Below are positions 6,191 through 6,332 of a stretch of 6,332 nt of DNA, piece after piece. The stretch's first letter is position 1, and each line of letters begins with the position of its first letter. The notes under the pieces are model-generated. The model did not search any database. It was not told the origin of the DNA and worked only from the letters and a program-made list of their open reading frames with translations. The stretch is from positions 1 through 6,332 of the forward strand of contig CAMDMH010000199.1 in the NCBI GenBank assembly GCA_945901835.1, read 5' to 3'. The DNA is from Devosia equisanguinis (GTDB taxonomy: Bacteria > Pseudomonadota > Alphaproteobacteria > Rhizobiales > Hyphomicrobiaceae). The position numbers were made by a program, and so were the translations under genes.

Positions 6191-6332
6191 TTACCCCGTC
6201 ATCACCTCTATGCCGCCACATCCGCTTGTTACGCGGTCTTCCGACGCCGGACGGGAGGCCGACATGCCACGCAACAAGGTGCAGTTCCAGAAGGGGCTGA
6301 GCTTCATCGAATTCTGTCAGCGTTACGGAACC
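6190..6332 (+). mobile_element. Left end of an IS1595-family insertion sequence
   Basis: CHAT similarity stops around 6188, and from about 6190 the sequence is a non-coding leader of some 70 bases in front of an IS1595-type transposase start at 6264. This layout, a short leader then the transposase, is normal for an IS end. The exact boundary, terminal inverted repeat and target duplication cannot be set because the right end is beyond the window; the true edge may lie anywhere from about 6183 to 6200. Confidence 0.6.
6264..6332 (+). CDS. IS1595-family transposase, N-terminal fragment
   Basis: Only the first 23 residues are present before the window ends. They read MPRNKVQFQKGLSF then IEFCQRYGT, the conserved opening of IS1595-family (ISXO2-like, DDE/DDN type) transposases, which is normally followed by an EEQCEAAL segment and a zinc-ribbon. 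A strong ribosome-binding site, GGGAGG at 6253-6258, lies five bases before the ATG, showing this is a genuine gene start and not just a continuation of the CHAT frame, although the two share a frame. Catalytic residues are outside the window. The family call rests on this short N-terminus. Confidence 0.75.
   Translation, partial: MPRNKVQFQKGLSFIEFCQRYGT

Noticed and set aside
4818..6221. A 467-codon open frame on the minus strand across the CHAT region
   Set aside because: It is antisense to a plus-strand frame with recognisable CHAT motifs and a good ribosome-binding site. Its translation shows no family features and is typical of a GC-rich shadow frame.
1..6332. tRNA, rRNA, CRISPR array or phage attachment site
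   Set aside because: No regularly spaced repeats, tRNA-like cloverleaf or conserved rRNA segments were seen on reading both strands.

Overview
The window looks like GC-rich proteobacterial DNA. A Rhizobiales or Bradyrhizobiaceae-like alphaproteobacterium is my best guess, based on the DUF1194 protein and overall codon use, but nothing here proves the taxon. Five genes are ordinary chromosomal genes. The right end is different: a CHAT (caspase-like) gene broken by an insertion sequence.

Layout, left to right. Bases 1-470 hold the 3' end of a DUF1194 gene on the + strand. A 127-residue single-domain cupin follows at 509-892 on the same strand. Three minus-strand genes then face the cupin. Read in their transcription direction they are an alpha/beta hydrolase of the FrsA / 2,6-dihydroxypseudooxynicotine-hydrolase type (4644 to 3574), an ACMSD-like amidohydrolase (3309 to 2329) and an EntS/MFS_3-type transporter (2183 to 924). 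The 264-base gap between hydrolase and amidohydrolase is rich in structure: a 12-base tandem repeat, two long hairpins sharing one arm, and a separate 18-base palindrome.

Divergent from the hydrolase, a CHAT gene starts at 4845 on the + strand. Its N-terminal half resembles the macro-like N-terminal domain of M17 aminopeptidases. Its C-terminal half is a CHAT protease domain, readable as far as the catalytic-histidine motif HYAGHA. About twelve residues later the homology stops and the DNA becomes the left end of an IS1595-family element, whose transposase starts at 6264 and runs off the window. The catalytic cysteine segment is therefore detached, and the CHAT gene is probably dead or makes a truncated protein.

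Working together: hydrolase, amidohydrolase and transporter look like a small catabolic unit (C-C or ester hydrolysis, metal-dependent hydrolysis or decarboxylation, and transport) for an unknown, perhaps aromatic or N-heterocyclic, compound. The cupin may or may not belong to it. The CHAT gene is a separate locus, most interesting as a possible defence or signalling protease inactivated by a transposon.
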